Below are positions 42,863 to 50,539 of a stretch of DNA of 64,000 nucleotides, in pieces (within the stretch, counting starts at the first letter, position 1; each line of letters begins with the position of its first letter). The stretch lies in NCBI GenBank assembly GCA_002325375.1, contig DCRZ01000012.1, forward strand, positions 176,780-240,779, given 5' to 3'. The notes under the pieces were generated by a model that was not told the origin of the DNA, did no database searches, and saw nothing but the letters and a program-made list of their open reading frames with translations. Origin of the DNA: Rhodospirillaceae bacterium UBA1479 (GTDB lineage: Bacteria > Pseudomonadota > Alphaproteobacteria > Rhodospirillales > Casp-alpha2). The translations under genes were made by a program, and so were the position numbers.

Positions 42863-45829
42863 CTATTGCGGCGGGGCCGGCGTGACGGGGACGACAGGCA
42901 CCGCCGCCGGCGGCGGCGGAAGGTCTGCCGGGTCAGGGGCTTGCGCGGGAACGGGGCGCGGCGCCGGCGCATCCGTCGGGGCGTCCGTGCCCTGCGCCCG
43001 CAGCACGAAGTCCTGGCCGCTGATCACCGTGCCGTCACCTTCGATCGTCGCCCGGCGCACGCCCTCGGTCACCAGGCCCAACTTGGTCAGCTGCTCCGGA
43101 TTGATGCGCAGGCTGTAGGCACCGGGAGGCACGAATTCCATCAGGTAGAAGCCATCGAAGGCGGAGCGCAGTTCGCGCACCACATTGCCCTCGGCATCGA
43201 GCATCTGAACCTCGGCCCCGGAAACGGGAAACACCTTGGTGCCTTCGACCTTGAACACGGTGCCGTCGATTTCACCCGTCGTGACCACGGGGAAGTCGAC
43301 CCGTGCCGTGCTGCCCGGATAGGCCACGATCGACACGCCCTTTTTCGACGGCACCAGGAACGGATCGCCCAAGCTGTCGGCATCGAGCTTGACCATCAGA
43401 TTGCGGTTGGGGGTGACCGAGGAGATGTAGACGAAGCCCTCGGCGTCGGTCTTGTTGCGTTGAATGCCGCGGTCGATTTCCAACCGCACCCCTTCCATCG
43501 GCGCGTCGCCGTCATCGAACACGCCGTTGCCGTTATGATCCAGGAACACACGGCTCATCAGCGCCCCCTGGGTGGCGATGCGGTCCGCGGTGACCTGCGG
43601 CCGGCCCGTCGCCGGGTTGACGCCGAAGGACATCGCCATGTTGACCCGGGCCTGGAACACGGCGTCATCGGAATATTCCAGATCCAGCCCCCAGGCCGAC
43701 CATTCGGTCAGCCGGTTGAGCCCGAAGGACACGGAATTGACGATGTCCGGCGGCGCCGAGCGTTCAAGCCCCAGACTGATTTCCAGGTTCTTTGAAATGC
43801 GCTTGTCCGCCGTCAAGGTCATGGTGCCGTAATCCGTTTCCGGCAACACCTTGTAGCCGACCGTGCCGCGCAGGCGCACGTCACCGACCCGGCCACCCAG
43901 CAGGAAGGTACCCGACGCCGTCTTGTCCACACCCGTCGAGGTCTTGGTCCGCGAATAATCCAGGGTATGGGTCACCGACAGGCGGCCGATGGGCACTGTC
44001 ACGCGGTTGGACAGGGTCGTCGTCTTGTCGCCGTTGACGAAGCGGTCGTGATCAAGGGTCAGACTGACCGGCATCTGCGGCAGATCGAACGCGGAAATCG
44101 CCCCGTCGACCCGCAAGGTGGTCGAGGAATTGAGTTTGGAATCCCCCGTGCCGGTGAACTGTTCGCTGAGGAAGTTTTTCGTGATGTTGTGTTCCAGGAT
44201 CGTCGAAAACCCGAGGATGGAGGTTTGCGCCATCATCCGCGTGGCCCAGCCGCCGTCCTGCTGATCGACCAGATCGACCTTGCCGAACAGGTTGCCGAAC
44301 GAGGTCGCCAGCGTCGTGCCCACATAGGTGTCGCGGCCGCCGTCGTCGCGGGGAATGGCGACGATGCTGCCGCCCAGCGACAGGTTCTTGCTGATCCCTG
44401 TCTGCACCCGCGCCAGCATGCGCGCCTGGTCGCGCCGGCTGTCGGTGCCCGATACACGCTGGTTGGCGATCAGACGGTCGTCGTGCAGGCCGGCGGAAAT
44501 CTCGTACTTGACCTCACCCGGCTTGATCTGGTCGAGGCCGACGCGGATCTGGCGGGTTTCTTCGCGCACCTGGCCCTGCGGCCCGTAGAACACCAGGCGC
44601 ACCACGTTGACCCCGAACAGAAGCGGCACGTCGGTGAATTCATAGCGCCCGTCAGACCGTGCCTCGGCGAAGTCGATCAGGGTTTCGTTGCGGTAGACCT
44701 CCATTTCCCAACCCAACGGCAGGTCGCCGGTCAGGGTGATGCGGTCGAATTCGTCGGGGGTGCCGCCGACGTCAAAGTTGGTGATCGTCGCACCGTTGGT
44801 GACCTGGCTGCGCGTGGTCAGCGCGAACTGCGGGGTATAGATGTCGCCGCCCCTGATCTGCGTGGCGCCCAGATCACCCAGCAGACTTTCGCCCAGGCGG
44901 CCGTCCAGGTCCGTGCGCTCGAAGGTCGTGCGGATGTCGGATATGGCCTGACCGTTCTCGCCGCTCACGAACACGCTGGCGTTGGTTCCGGCAACATCGG
45001 CGGCGCCGGTCATGTTGTAGGAATAGGAATAACGTTTGGTCTGCGATCCATTGGTCGCCCGCAAACCCTGGACATAAACATCCGCGCGGGGGATCGAGAT
45101 CAGACCCGGCGTTTGCTTCTCCTTGGGATAGTCTCGGTCCGGGCCGCGTTGGCGCAAGGCCCGTTCGCGCGCATCCTCCCGGGCCAACCGGGATTCGATG
45201 GGGAGCGGCTCCCGCGAGGTCAAGGTCGTGGTCAGGTTCGGCAGGTCGAAGGCAATGTCGATCGGGAACCATTGCGACAGCAGGCGCACGTCGACGTAGA
45301 TATCCCCGTCGGCGGCATGCACCAGGGCCGGATCAAAGGTCAGCGCCCTGCCTTCGATGGTCACTTCCCGGCGGCTCAGGGATAGGGAGAACAGCCGGTT
45401 TTCCGCCAGGAACCAGCCGCCGGCGATACCCGCCTGAGCATCGGCGGAAATGGAAAAATCGAGGGCGCGGGCAAGGTCACCCAAAGGCAGTTCCAGGGAT
45501 GAGCCGGACAACAGCGCCGGGAACCCGTCGCTGAGCCGCAGGTCGCCGAGCCGCAGTTCCAAGATCAAGGGTTCGCGCAGGTTGAGGCGATGGCGGTTGT
45601 CCCCGCTTTGCGCCCAGACCGCGCCCGTCGACAGGCAGAATGCCGCCCAAACAAGTACAAGCGCCGCCCAGCACCCTCTGCGTCCGGCCAGCAGACGGCG
45701 GCTCACAACCGCGGCACCGGGCGGAACGTTTCCGCCGGCGTTTCCGTCATGCCGGTCTGCCCCGCTTCCGGGACCTGGCGCCGCCCCCACCGGGGGCCCG
45801 TCGTCTTGATTATGGTAGCGTAACTTCAC
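42863..45829 (-). CDS. Outer-membrane usher-like protein with SdrD B-like C-terminal repeats
   Basis: A 988-residue exported protein. From the GTG at 45829 there are about 41 extra residues before a clear signal peptide (VSRRLLAGRRGCWAALVLVWAAF... cut near VWAQ); the GTG at 45706 could be the real start (947 residues). The middle part (about residues 230-740) is rich in alternating beta strands, with VFVSGENGQAISDIRTTFERTDLDG, as in ushers of the CS1/alternate type. From about residue 760 there is RVFLDHNGNGVFDDGDAPMEGV, a SdrD B-like/calcium-type motif, then a carboxypeptidase-regulatory-like repeat (GAEVQMLDAEGNVV) and a Pro-rich tail. It overlaps the chaperone gene by 20 bp. It should export and assemble the subunits encoded upstream. 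Confidence 0.78.
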   Translation of the reverse strand: MKLRYHNQDDGPPVGAAPGPGSGADRHDGNAGGNVPPGAAVVSRRLLAGRRGCWAALVLVWAAFCLSTGAVWAQSGDNRHRLNLREPLILELRLGDLRLSDGFPALLSGSSLELPLGDLARALDFSISADAQAGIAGGWFLAENRLFSLSLSRREVTIEGRALTFDPALVHAADGDIYVDVRLLSQWFPIDIAFDLPNLTTTLTSREPLPIESRLAREDARERALRQRGPDRDYPKEKQTPGLISIPRADVYVQGLRATNGSQTKRYSYSYNMTGAADVAGTNASVFVSGENGQAISDIRTTFERTDLDGRLGESLLGDLGATQIRGGDIYTPQFALTTRSQVTNGATITNFDVGGTPDEFDRITLTGDLPLGWEMEVYRNETLIDFAEARSDGRYEFTDVPLLFGVNVVRLVFYGPQGQVREETRQIRVGLDQIKPGEVKYEISAGLHDDRLIANQRVSGTDSRRDQARMLARVQTGISKNLSLGGSIVAIPRDDGGRDTYVGTTLATSFGNLFGKVDLVDQQDGGWATRMMAQTSILGFSTILEHNITKNFLSEQFTGTGDSKLNSSTTLRVDGAISAFDLPQMPVSLTLDHDRFVNGDKTTTLSNRVTVPIGRLSVTHTLDYSRTKTSTGVDKTASGTFLLGGRVGDVRLRGTVGYKVLPETDYGTMTLTADKRISKNLEISLGLERSAPPDIVNSVSFGLNRLTEWSAWGLDLEYSDDAVFQARVNMAMSFGVNPATGRPQVTADRIATQGALMSRVFLDHNGNGVFDDGDAPMEGVRLEIDRGIQRNKTDAEGFVYISSVTPNRNLMVKLDADSLGDPFLVPSKKGVSIVAYPGSTARVDFPVVTTGEIDGTVFKVEGTKVFPVSGAEVQMLDAEGNVVRELRSAFDGFYLMEFVPPGAYSLRINPEQLTKLGLVTEGVRRATIEGDGTVISGQDFVLRAQGTDAPTDAPAPRPVPAQAPDPADLPPPPAAVPVVPVTPAPPQ

Positions 45830-46658
45830 CCGAGGCCAGTGTCGTGTCTCCGTCGACTTGACGATAGAGGACCTTCAGCATCCCCTTGCCCAGGGTGATT
45901 CCCGGAGGCACGACAAGCGGCACCTCCACCATTCTGTCCGTGTTGGGCGTGAACACCGCAAGGCGCGTAACCTCGCCCACGACAACCGGCGCGCCGCCAC
46001 CGGCAGGCAGGTATTCGACCTTCACGTCGCCATAGGCAGATTTCGTGCCCTGGCGCGATAACTTGAAGGTCAGCTTCTTCTTTTCCTTGTCCGGCACCAC
46101 GGCGAAATCCGACATCGCGACCTTGAGGTCCAAATCCCCATGGCGGACGATCACCGGAATGGTGATCCCGAAGATCGGCGTCAGCTTGACGGAGACCCCG
46201 CCTTGGCCGGTTTTTTCGTCAACGGCGCGGCCGGCATCCTCGGGCGGAACGGCGCGGAAAAACATGTGTGAGCGGTATTCGCCCGCCGCCAGCTCCGTCG
46301 GTTTGCGCAGGATCAGGCGCACCGTCTGCGTGCCGCCCGGCGGAATATCGACCTGACGCGGCGCGTAACGAACCAGTTCCTCGGCCGTCATCATCCCGGC
46401 CGGCGGCTGGTCGACGGCCTTCAGGCTGCCTTGTTCATCCATTTCCATGGCGATCAGGGAAATCCGGAACAACGCCGTTTCCGATCCCCGGTTGGTCAGC
46501 GTGACGGTGGCGGACCGGTTCCGGCCCTCGAGTTCGACGCGGGTCGGCGATACGACCAGGTCACCGAATCCCTGCGCCGCCGCGGGACAGGCATAGCCCG
46601 CCAAACCGGCGATCATAAGCACCAGGGCGATCCCCGGGATCAATCTGGTTGGACGCAT
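45810..46658 (-). CDS. Periplasmic pilus-assembly chaperone-like protein
   Basis: A 282-residue protein with a signal peptide cut near AAAQG, then a PapD-like immunoglobulin domain: LVVSPTRVELEGRNRSATVTLTNRGSETALFRISLIAME, IPPGGTQTVRLILRKPTELAAGEYRSHMFFRAVPPED and a second domain with KVEYLPAGGGAPVVVGEVTRLAVFTPNT. It should hold unfolded subunits and pass them to the usher. It is 66 bp after the third subunit gene and overlaps the usher gene. Confidence 0.83.
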   Translation of the reverse strand: MRPTRLIPGIALVLMIAGLAGYACPAAAQGFGDLVVSPTRVELEGRNRSATVTLTNRGSETALFRISLIAMEMDEQGSLKAVDQPPAGMMTAEELVRYAPRQVDIPPGGTQTVRLILRKPTELAAGEYRSHMFFRAVPPEDAGRAVDEKTGQGGVSVKLTPIFGITIPVIVRHGDLDLKVAMSDFAVVPDKEKKKLTFKLSRQGTKSAYGDVKVEYLPAGGGAPVVVGEVTRLAVFTPNTDRMVEVPLVVPPGITLGKGMLKVLYRQVDGDTTLASGEVTLP

Positions 46659-46724
46659 ACCGACACTCCCCTAAACCATTGTTTTGTATAACGCGTCGCG
46701 TGTGCTCAAGGTTTATCCGAACAT

Positions 46725-47414
46725 TCAGTTATAGGAAACCATAACGGTGAAAAACTTTTCACCGAAGATGGTCGGACCGAAGTTGTCCGGACGTTGTATT
46801 TGGATGATCTGCGGGCCCTCAGGCGTCTGCACGGTCACGGCAACGAGATTAGGATCGGCGGCGCCGTCTGCCCCGGGGGCCGGGCCGCCCGCGTTGGTCG
46901 TCAACTGTTGCAGGGTTGCCGGCGATCCGCTTTGCGACTTGGCGCCGATGGCGATTTGTGCGGCGCCGTCCCCGCCGATGGTCGGGCTATTGCCCGCGTT
47001 GTGGTCGAAATTGGTAACGACCAGTTCCCCGGTATCGGTCACCACCACCAGGGAATCCGTCAAGGTCAGTGAAAAGCTTTGATTGGGGGCGCCTGAAATG
47101 GCGATTGCCGCGGCCAGCGCACCGCCCGATGACGGCGGGGCGACGGCCCCGCGCCGCGCGGGGCTGGCGGCCTGCGTCAAGGGATCGGCACCGCCCGAGT
47201 CCGGCGCCGTCAGAAAGCCTTGCGCGTTCGACAGTTCCTGCAGTCCGATCACGCCCGCGGGACGGACGATCTGGACCGTGACGCGAGACGAGATGTTGGA
47301 ACCGGCGGCGGCGGAACCCGCAACACCCGGCAGGGCGGTCAGGGCGAGCCCGGCCAGCAGGGCGGCCGCGGCAAGCCGCAGGCCGGAAAATTTCAAATTG
47401 CGTCGCGCCGTCAT
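46725..47414 (-). CDS. Putative third fibre subunit, diverged DUF4402-like
   Basis: A 229-residue exported protein; a signal peptide MTARRNLKFSGLRLAAAALL... is cut near SAAAGS. The ATG at 47414 gives this signal peptide, so the longer frame overlapping the previous gene is rejected. The mature part starts SSRVTVQIVRPAG, similar in place to DUF4402 proteins, has a Gly/Ala/Pro-rich middle insert and ends with GEKFFTVMVSYN, much like the YTVSVNYQ and FTVYVDPQ ends of the two preceding proteins. It could be an adapter or tip subunit. I do not recognise a named family for the whole protein. Confidence 0.6.
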   Translation of the reverse strand: MTARRNLKFSGLRLAAAALLAGLALTALPGVAGSAAAGSNISSRVTVQIVRPAGVIGLQELSNAQGFLTAPDSGGADPLTQAASPARRGAVAPPSSGGALAAAIAISGAPNQSFSLTLTDSLVVVTDTGELVVTNFDHNAGNSPTIGGDGAAQIAIGAKSQSGSPATLQQLTTNAGGPAPGADGAADPNLVAVTVQTPEGPQIIQIQRPDNFGPTIFGEKFFTVMVSYN

Positions 47415-47512
47415 TTTTCGATCGAACCTTCGGCCGGGAATGGCGTCGGCGCAGCATAGCATAATCGGCCCTGCGGGGCCGCCTGCTTTGCCGCCGGCGG
47501 AAAGCCCATCCA

Positions 47513-48034
47513 TCACTGTGGGTCCACGTAGACGGTGAAAGAGCCGCTGTAATCCGCGCCCGGCAGGTTGGTGCCCAGGCTCAGGGTCGCGCCGACGGAA
47601 ATGTCCACCCGGCCGCGCCGCCCCAGGTCGATGGGGTTGGTCAGGTTCATGGTGAAATTGCTGAGCGTGCCGCTGCCACCGCCGCCGGTGACCGTCGCCG
47701 TGGTCGGCAGGGTCACGATGACGAGCGCATTGTCCGGCCCGGTGATGCGGAATTCGGCCTCACGGTGGTTCTTGCCCAGATCGATGACGCCGCCGGTCAC
47801 TGATTTGCCGCCCGACGGCGTGATCACGACCGTACCGGGGATGTTCGATGTTGCGACCTTGCCGAACAGCAGGGTGCGCCGTTCCGTGATATTGACGGAT
47901 TGCGCCTGGGCCTGTCCCCAGCCGGGAACGACCCGCGCCATCAACCCATCGGTCAGCGGAGCGGACAGAATGAACGCGGCTGCCAGAAGAGCGACCGCGT
48001 GCAAACGTCTTATAATGGTGCGTGGCGTGGTCAT
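47513..48034 (-). CDS. DUF4402-type fibre subunit, copy 2
   Basis: A 173-residue exported protein; signal peptide of MTTPRTIIRRLHAVALLAAAFILSAPLT type with a likely cut after AQAQS. The ATG at 48034 has GAAGG 6 nt upstream; the frame begins 4 codons earlier with a TTG. The body shows RRTLLFGKVATSNIPGTVVITPSGGKSVTGGVIDLGKNHREAEFRITG and ends GADYSGSFTVYVDPQ, the DUF4402 pattern. It has no cysteines, so a disulfide-free pilin fold is expected. 98 bp separate it from each neighbour. Confidence 0.8.
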   Translation of the reverse strand: MTTPRTIIRRLHAVALLAAAFILSAPLTDGLMARVVPGWGQAQAQSVNITERRTLLFGKVATSNIPGTVVITPSGGKSVTGGVIDLGKNHREAEFRITGPDNALVIVTLPTTATVTGGGGSGTLSNFTMNLTNPIDLGRRGRVDISVGATLSLGTNLPGADYSGSFTVYVDPQ

Positions 48035-48084
48035 GATGACCTTCAACCTAGCACGGGATCAACGAGAACCAGCATTCGCGCACA

Positions 48085-48122
48085 CATGGCCGGCCCCGGA
48101 TTGGCGCCGGGACCGGGCCATG
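48085..48122 (-). terminator. Hairpin between the first two subunit genes
   Basis: CATGGCC (48085-48091) pairs with GGCCATG (48116-48122), and CCCGG/CCGGG (48095-48099 / 48107-48111) extends the stem. No U-tract follows. It may stop decay or part of transcription, so that the first subunit is made in excess. Confidence 0.55.
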
Positions 48123-48132
48123 CGCTGCGGAA

Positions 48133-48627
48133 TTACTGATAGTTGACGGAAACCGTGTAGGTGCCCGAATAGCTGCCGGCGGTCTGGCTGGCGCCGACCG
48201 AAAGCGTGCCACCAACGTTGAAGGTGTCGGTGCCGCCCGTGAGCGAACCGCCGCCGTCATTGGTCAGGGTCGCGGTCATCGCCGTGCCCGGGCCGGTCAG
48301 GCTGACGGACGCGGGAACCGTAACGCTGTAGGAAGCGCCGCTGGCGCCGGTCACGGAGAAAGCACCGGCAGCAACCGTGCCGCCAAGGGCCGTCACGCCG
48401 CCCGTCACGCTCTGCGCGCCGGCGAGGGAAATCGCCACCGTACCGGACGTGGCGCTGGGGCCGATGTTCCCGAAGGCAAGCGCCGTCGTCTGCGAGATGG
48501 AGATCGGAGCCGCGATTTCGACGCTGGCGCCGGCAGAAACGGAATTGGCGGCCTGAGCCTGGCCCGCATACAACGCGGCGGCCATGACGGCGCCGAGCAC
48601 AGTTATTTTTTTCATGTTGATGGTCAT
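48133..48627 (-). CDS. DUF4402-type fibre subunit, copy 1 (probable major subunit)
   Basis: A 164-residue exported protein, MTINMKKITVLGAVMAAALYAGQAQAANS, with a signal cut after AQAA. GCGGAG lies about 10 nt before the ATG at 48627. The mature protein is Ala/Gly/Ser/Thr rich and beta-like: SVEIAAPISISQTTALAFGNIGPSATSGTVAISLAG and the ending GSYSGTYTVSVNYQ are the DUF4402 hallmarks. It is the first gene of the operon and is followed by a strong hairpin, so it is probably the major subunit. Upstream lies an array of 11-bp spaced half-sites. Confidence 0.85.
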   Translation of the reverse strand: MTINMKKITVLGAVMAAALYAGQAQAANSVSAGASVEIAAPISISQTTALAFGNIGPSATSGTVAISLAGAQSVTGGVTALGGTVAAGAFSVTGASGASYSVTVPASVSLTGPGTAMTATLTNDGGGSLTGGTDTFNVGGTLSVGASQTAGSYSGTYTVSVNYQ

Positions 48628-48812
48628 TCTAATTCACTCCGCAAAGTCGTCTTCGTTTCGAGGAAATCCGCGACACTCAATCACCGGCGTGTTTGGCCCG
48701 CCGTGCGACCGATGCGTTGATGCGGATGTTGGCCCAAGACCTTCCCATCAAGAAAACCGCCCCGGGGGCAAGAGCACCAAGCTCCCTGAACGGCGCAATC
48801 GAAGTTGCACGT

Positions 48813-48867
48813 CTTATGCCAGACGGCCCTGACACCAGCCTGACGCGTAGCTGACATGAAGCTTACA
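48813..48867 (-). promoter_or_regulatory. Four-half-site PhoB/OmpR-type array and -10 of the fibre operon
   Basis: On the minus strand the half-sites TGTAAG (48867-48862), TGTCAG (48856-48851), CGTCAG (48845-48840) and TGTCAG (48834-48829) recur at exactly 11 bp. Ten bases after the last lies CATAAG (48818-48813), a good -10, with no -35. This is the layout of PhoB/OmpR-type response-regulator promoters. A sigma54-like match, TGGCAT-N5-GTGCA (48821-48806), overlaps it. Confidence 0.65.
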
Positions 48868-48999
48868 AAGCCATTGAATCTCTTGGCTTATTCTTGACGG
48901 CGGTAAGGTCGATAAACGGCACTGTTCCGCGCGTTACGCGGTGCGGAAGGTCTTTTCGGGCGCCGCCCGCCCCATCAATCGGCACACGGTCGAGTTGAC

Positions 49000-49020
49000 A
49001 AAATTATTCGGCATTGCCGA
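49000..49020 (-). terminator. Likely terminator of the AMIN-like gene
   Basis: Minus strand: TCGGC-AAT-GCCGA stem followed by ATAATTTT. It is short but has a T-rich tail, 39 bp after the stop codon. Confidence 0.45.
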
Positions 49021-49058
49021 TCTGCGACGCAGAATGCGAGTCCACCGAGCCGTCGGAA

Positions 49059-49853
49059 TCACCGCAGCGGCACGACCGGCCGGCGATACTTGGGCGGCAA
49101 AACCAGTTGCGGCGCGGGCGGCAGGTCCGCCTCGGGCGCCTGATGGTCCTGCAGTTCACGCAGGATGCGGCTGGCCCGCGCCCAGGAAACCTCGATCTGC
49201 GCCGGGCCGGAGGCATTCATCGTTTCTGGGGATGTTTCGGGGGACACGCCTGTGGGAGCCTCGGCCAGCGGCGCCGGGCGCGGCACCGGGCCCGGCGCGC
49301 CGGTTGCGTCGGGGACGATGCCGTGAAGCGGCGGCAGCGCCGCCAGCACCGGGCCACCGTCCTCGGCCGGGGTTCGCTGTCCCGGACGCGGCACGATGTC
49401 GAGAACCAGTCGCCAGGGACCGTTGCCCGGCGATGCGCCGCCCCTGGGCGGGTCGAGAATGAAGGCACGGCGGATAAAGGCGTCGAAGCGGCTGATCACC
49501 TGAAAGCGGAGCGGCCCATCTCCCTTGGCCGGGCGGACAATCAGATCGGGGGCGAGCGGATCATCCGCCAATGCCGCGTGGCCTTCGGGTGGCAAGGCCG
49601 CGTGCGGCAGGCTGATCTCGAAGGTCCGGCGGCCCGTGGCCCGGGCGTCATAACCGGGGGGGGCTGTCAAATCGAACACCAGACGCAGGAAACCGGCATG
49701 GCGGCCCAGGCGCAGGCCGGTCACTTCCGCCGCCTCGGCCGCGCGAACCGGCGCGGATGCGGCCATGCCCGCCGCCGGGACAACCGAAAGCAGCAGGAGA
49801 ACGGCCGCGCTTCGCGCGGTCCACCGGCGGAATAAGTGCCCAGAATGCCGCAT
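49059..49853 (-). CDS. Exported AMIN-domain-like protein
   Basis: A 264-residue protein with a signal peptide (RSAAVLLLLSVVPAAGMAASAP, cut near MAA or VRA). Residues about 40-155 look like an AMIN domain: VTGLRLGRHAGFLRLVFDLTAPPGYDARATGRRTFEISLPHA ... FEQ-like strands ... GPWRLVLDIVPRP. The rest is Pro-rich and disordered-looking and ends in PPKYRRPVVPLR. AMIN domains bind peptidoglycan or help place envelope machines. It lies between the fibre operon and a small membrane-protein gene with which it shares a divergent control region. The domain call is from pattern only. Confidence 0.6.
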   Translation of the reverse strand: MRHSGHLFRRWTARSAAVLLLLSVVPAAGMAASAPVRAAEAAEVTGLRLGRHAGFLRLVFDLTAPPGYDARATGRRTFEISLPHAALPPEGHAALADDPLAPDLIVRPAKGDGPLRFQVISRFDAFIRRAFILDPPRGGASPGNGPWRLVLDIVPRPGQRTPAEDGGPVLAALPPLHGIVPDATGAPGPVPRPAPLAEAPTGVSPETSPETMNASGPAQIEVSWARASRILRELQDHQAPEADLPPAPQLVLPPKYRRPVVPLR

Positions 49854-49917
49854 CTTGGCACCCCTTTTAGGCGCCGGAGGGCGGGCGTCGCAAGGTCGCC
49901 AGCCCCCCAGTGGGATC

Positions 49918-49945
49918 GATATGCGAAGCCCTTGGAAACAATCAA
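49918..49945 (-). promoter_or_regulatory. Candidate promoter of the AMIN-like gene
   Basis: Minus-strand TTGATT (49945-49940), 16-bp spacer, CATATC (49923-49918). It lies next to the repeated half-sites at 49958-49974. Confidence 0.4.
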
Positions 49946-49957
49946 CTTTCTCTAATG

Positions 49958-49990
49958 TGTCAGTTGTCTGTCAGCATTTCGCGGTATAAG
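49958..49990 (+). promoter_or_regulatory. PhoB/OmpR-type half-site pair and -10 of the small membrane-protein gene
   Basis: TGTCAG (49958-49963) and TGTCAG (49969-49974) are 11 bp apart; 10 bp further is TATAAG (49985-49990). The arrangement is the same as that upstream of the fibre operon, and there is no -35 here either. The start would lie about 108 nt before the GTG at 50105. Confidence 0.65.
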
Positions 49991-50104
49991 CTTTCCCGCT
50001 CGCGTGACGATTTTCCGGGAATCGGGGACCCGGGCGCGACGTGCCGCCTCTATTGAGGGGTTGTGACGGGGAATGCCTGCGGGGACCACGCAAAGGAGGT
50101 CACG

Positions 50105-50368
50105 GTGGAATTGATTAAACAACTGGGCTGGCTGCCCATCGGCGTCGTGCTGATTGTCGCGACGGTCGTCGCGGGCGTGCTGCTGAAAATGACCTCGCCC
50201 AAGAAGCCGGACATGGACAAGCTGAGCGACCGCGAAAAGTGGGAACAGTACGGCATCGGTACGGGCCCCCAGCCCGGCGACGACGTCGAGGAATACTGGC
50301 GCGACTACGAGCTGATCAAGCAAGGCGGCGGCCGCGACGACGAATATTTCCGCGACGACCAGATTTAA
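50105..50368 (+). CDS. Small membrane protein with acidic tail (hypothetical)
   Basis: An 87-residue protein with one N-terminal membrane span (LGWLPIGVVLIVATVVAGVLL, about residues 7-27) and a charged soluble tail, DKLSDREKWEQYGIGTGPQPGDDVEEYWRDYELIKQGGGRDDEYFRDDQI. The GTG at 50105 is 5 nt after a perfect AGGAGG. I do not recognise a family. The gene is under a promoter that matches the fibre-operon promoter in design, which suggests a shared function at the envelope. Confidence 0.75.
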   Translation: MELIKQLGWLPIGVVLIVATVVAGVLLKMTSPKKPDMDKLSDREKWEQYGIGTGPQPGDDVEEYWRDYELIKQGGGRDDEYFRDDQI

Positions 50369-50539
50369 GCCCCCACCGTTGCCGGGCCGCCGAATTGGTT
50401 GGTCATCGGGGCGTAACGCAACTGTGAATAAATAATCCACACAGGCCCGGACCCGTCCGTTAAGGTTTGCGGGAACCTTGCCGCGCGGAACCAGCCGCGC
50501 GCACCCGAATTCAGCGGAAGCATTCACGAACAGCGTTTT

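Larger units (their letters stand above)
48628..49058. other. Intergenic region upstream of the fibre operon
   Basis: 431 bp with no gene I can support. It contains the leader of the fibre operon (about 180 nt), its regulatory array and -10 element (48813-48867) and, near the other end, a terminator for the AMIN-like gene (49000-49020). A short stem CCGCG/CGCGG lies at about 48936-48950. Confidence 0.65.
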
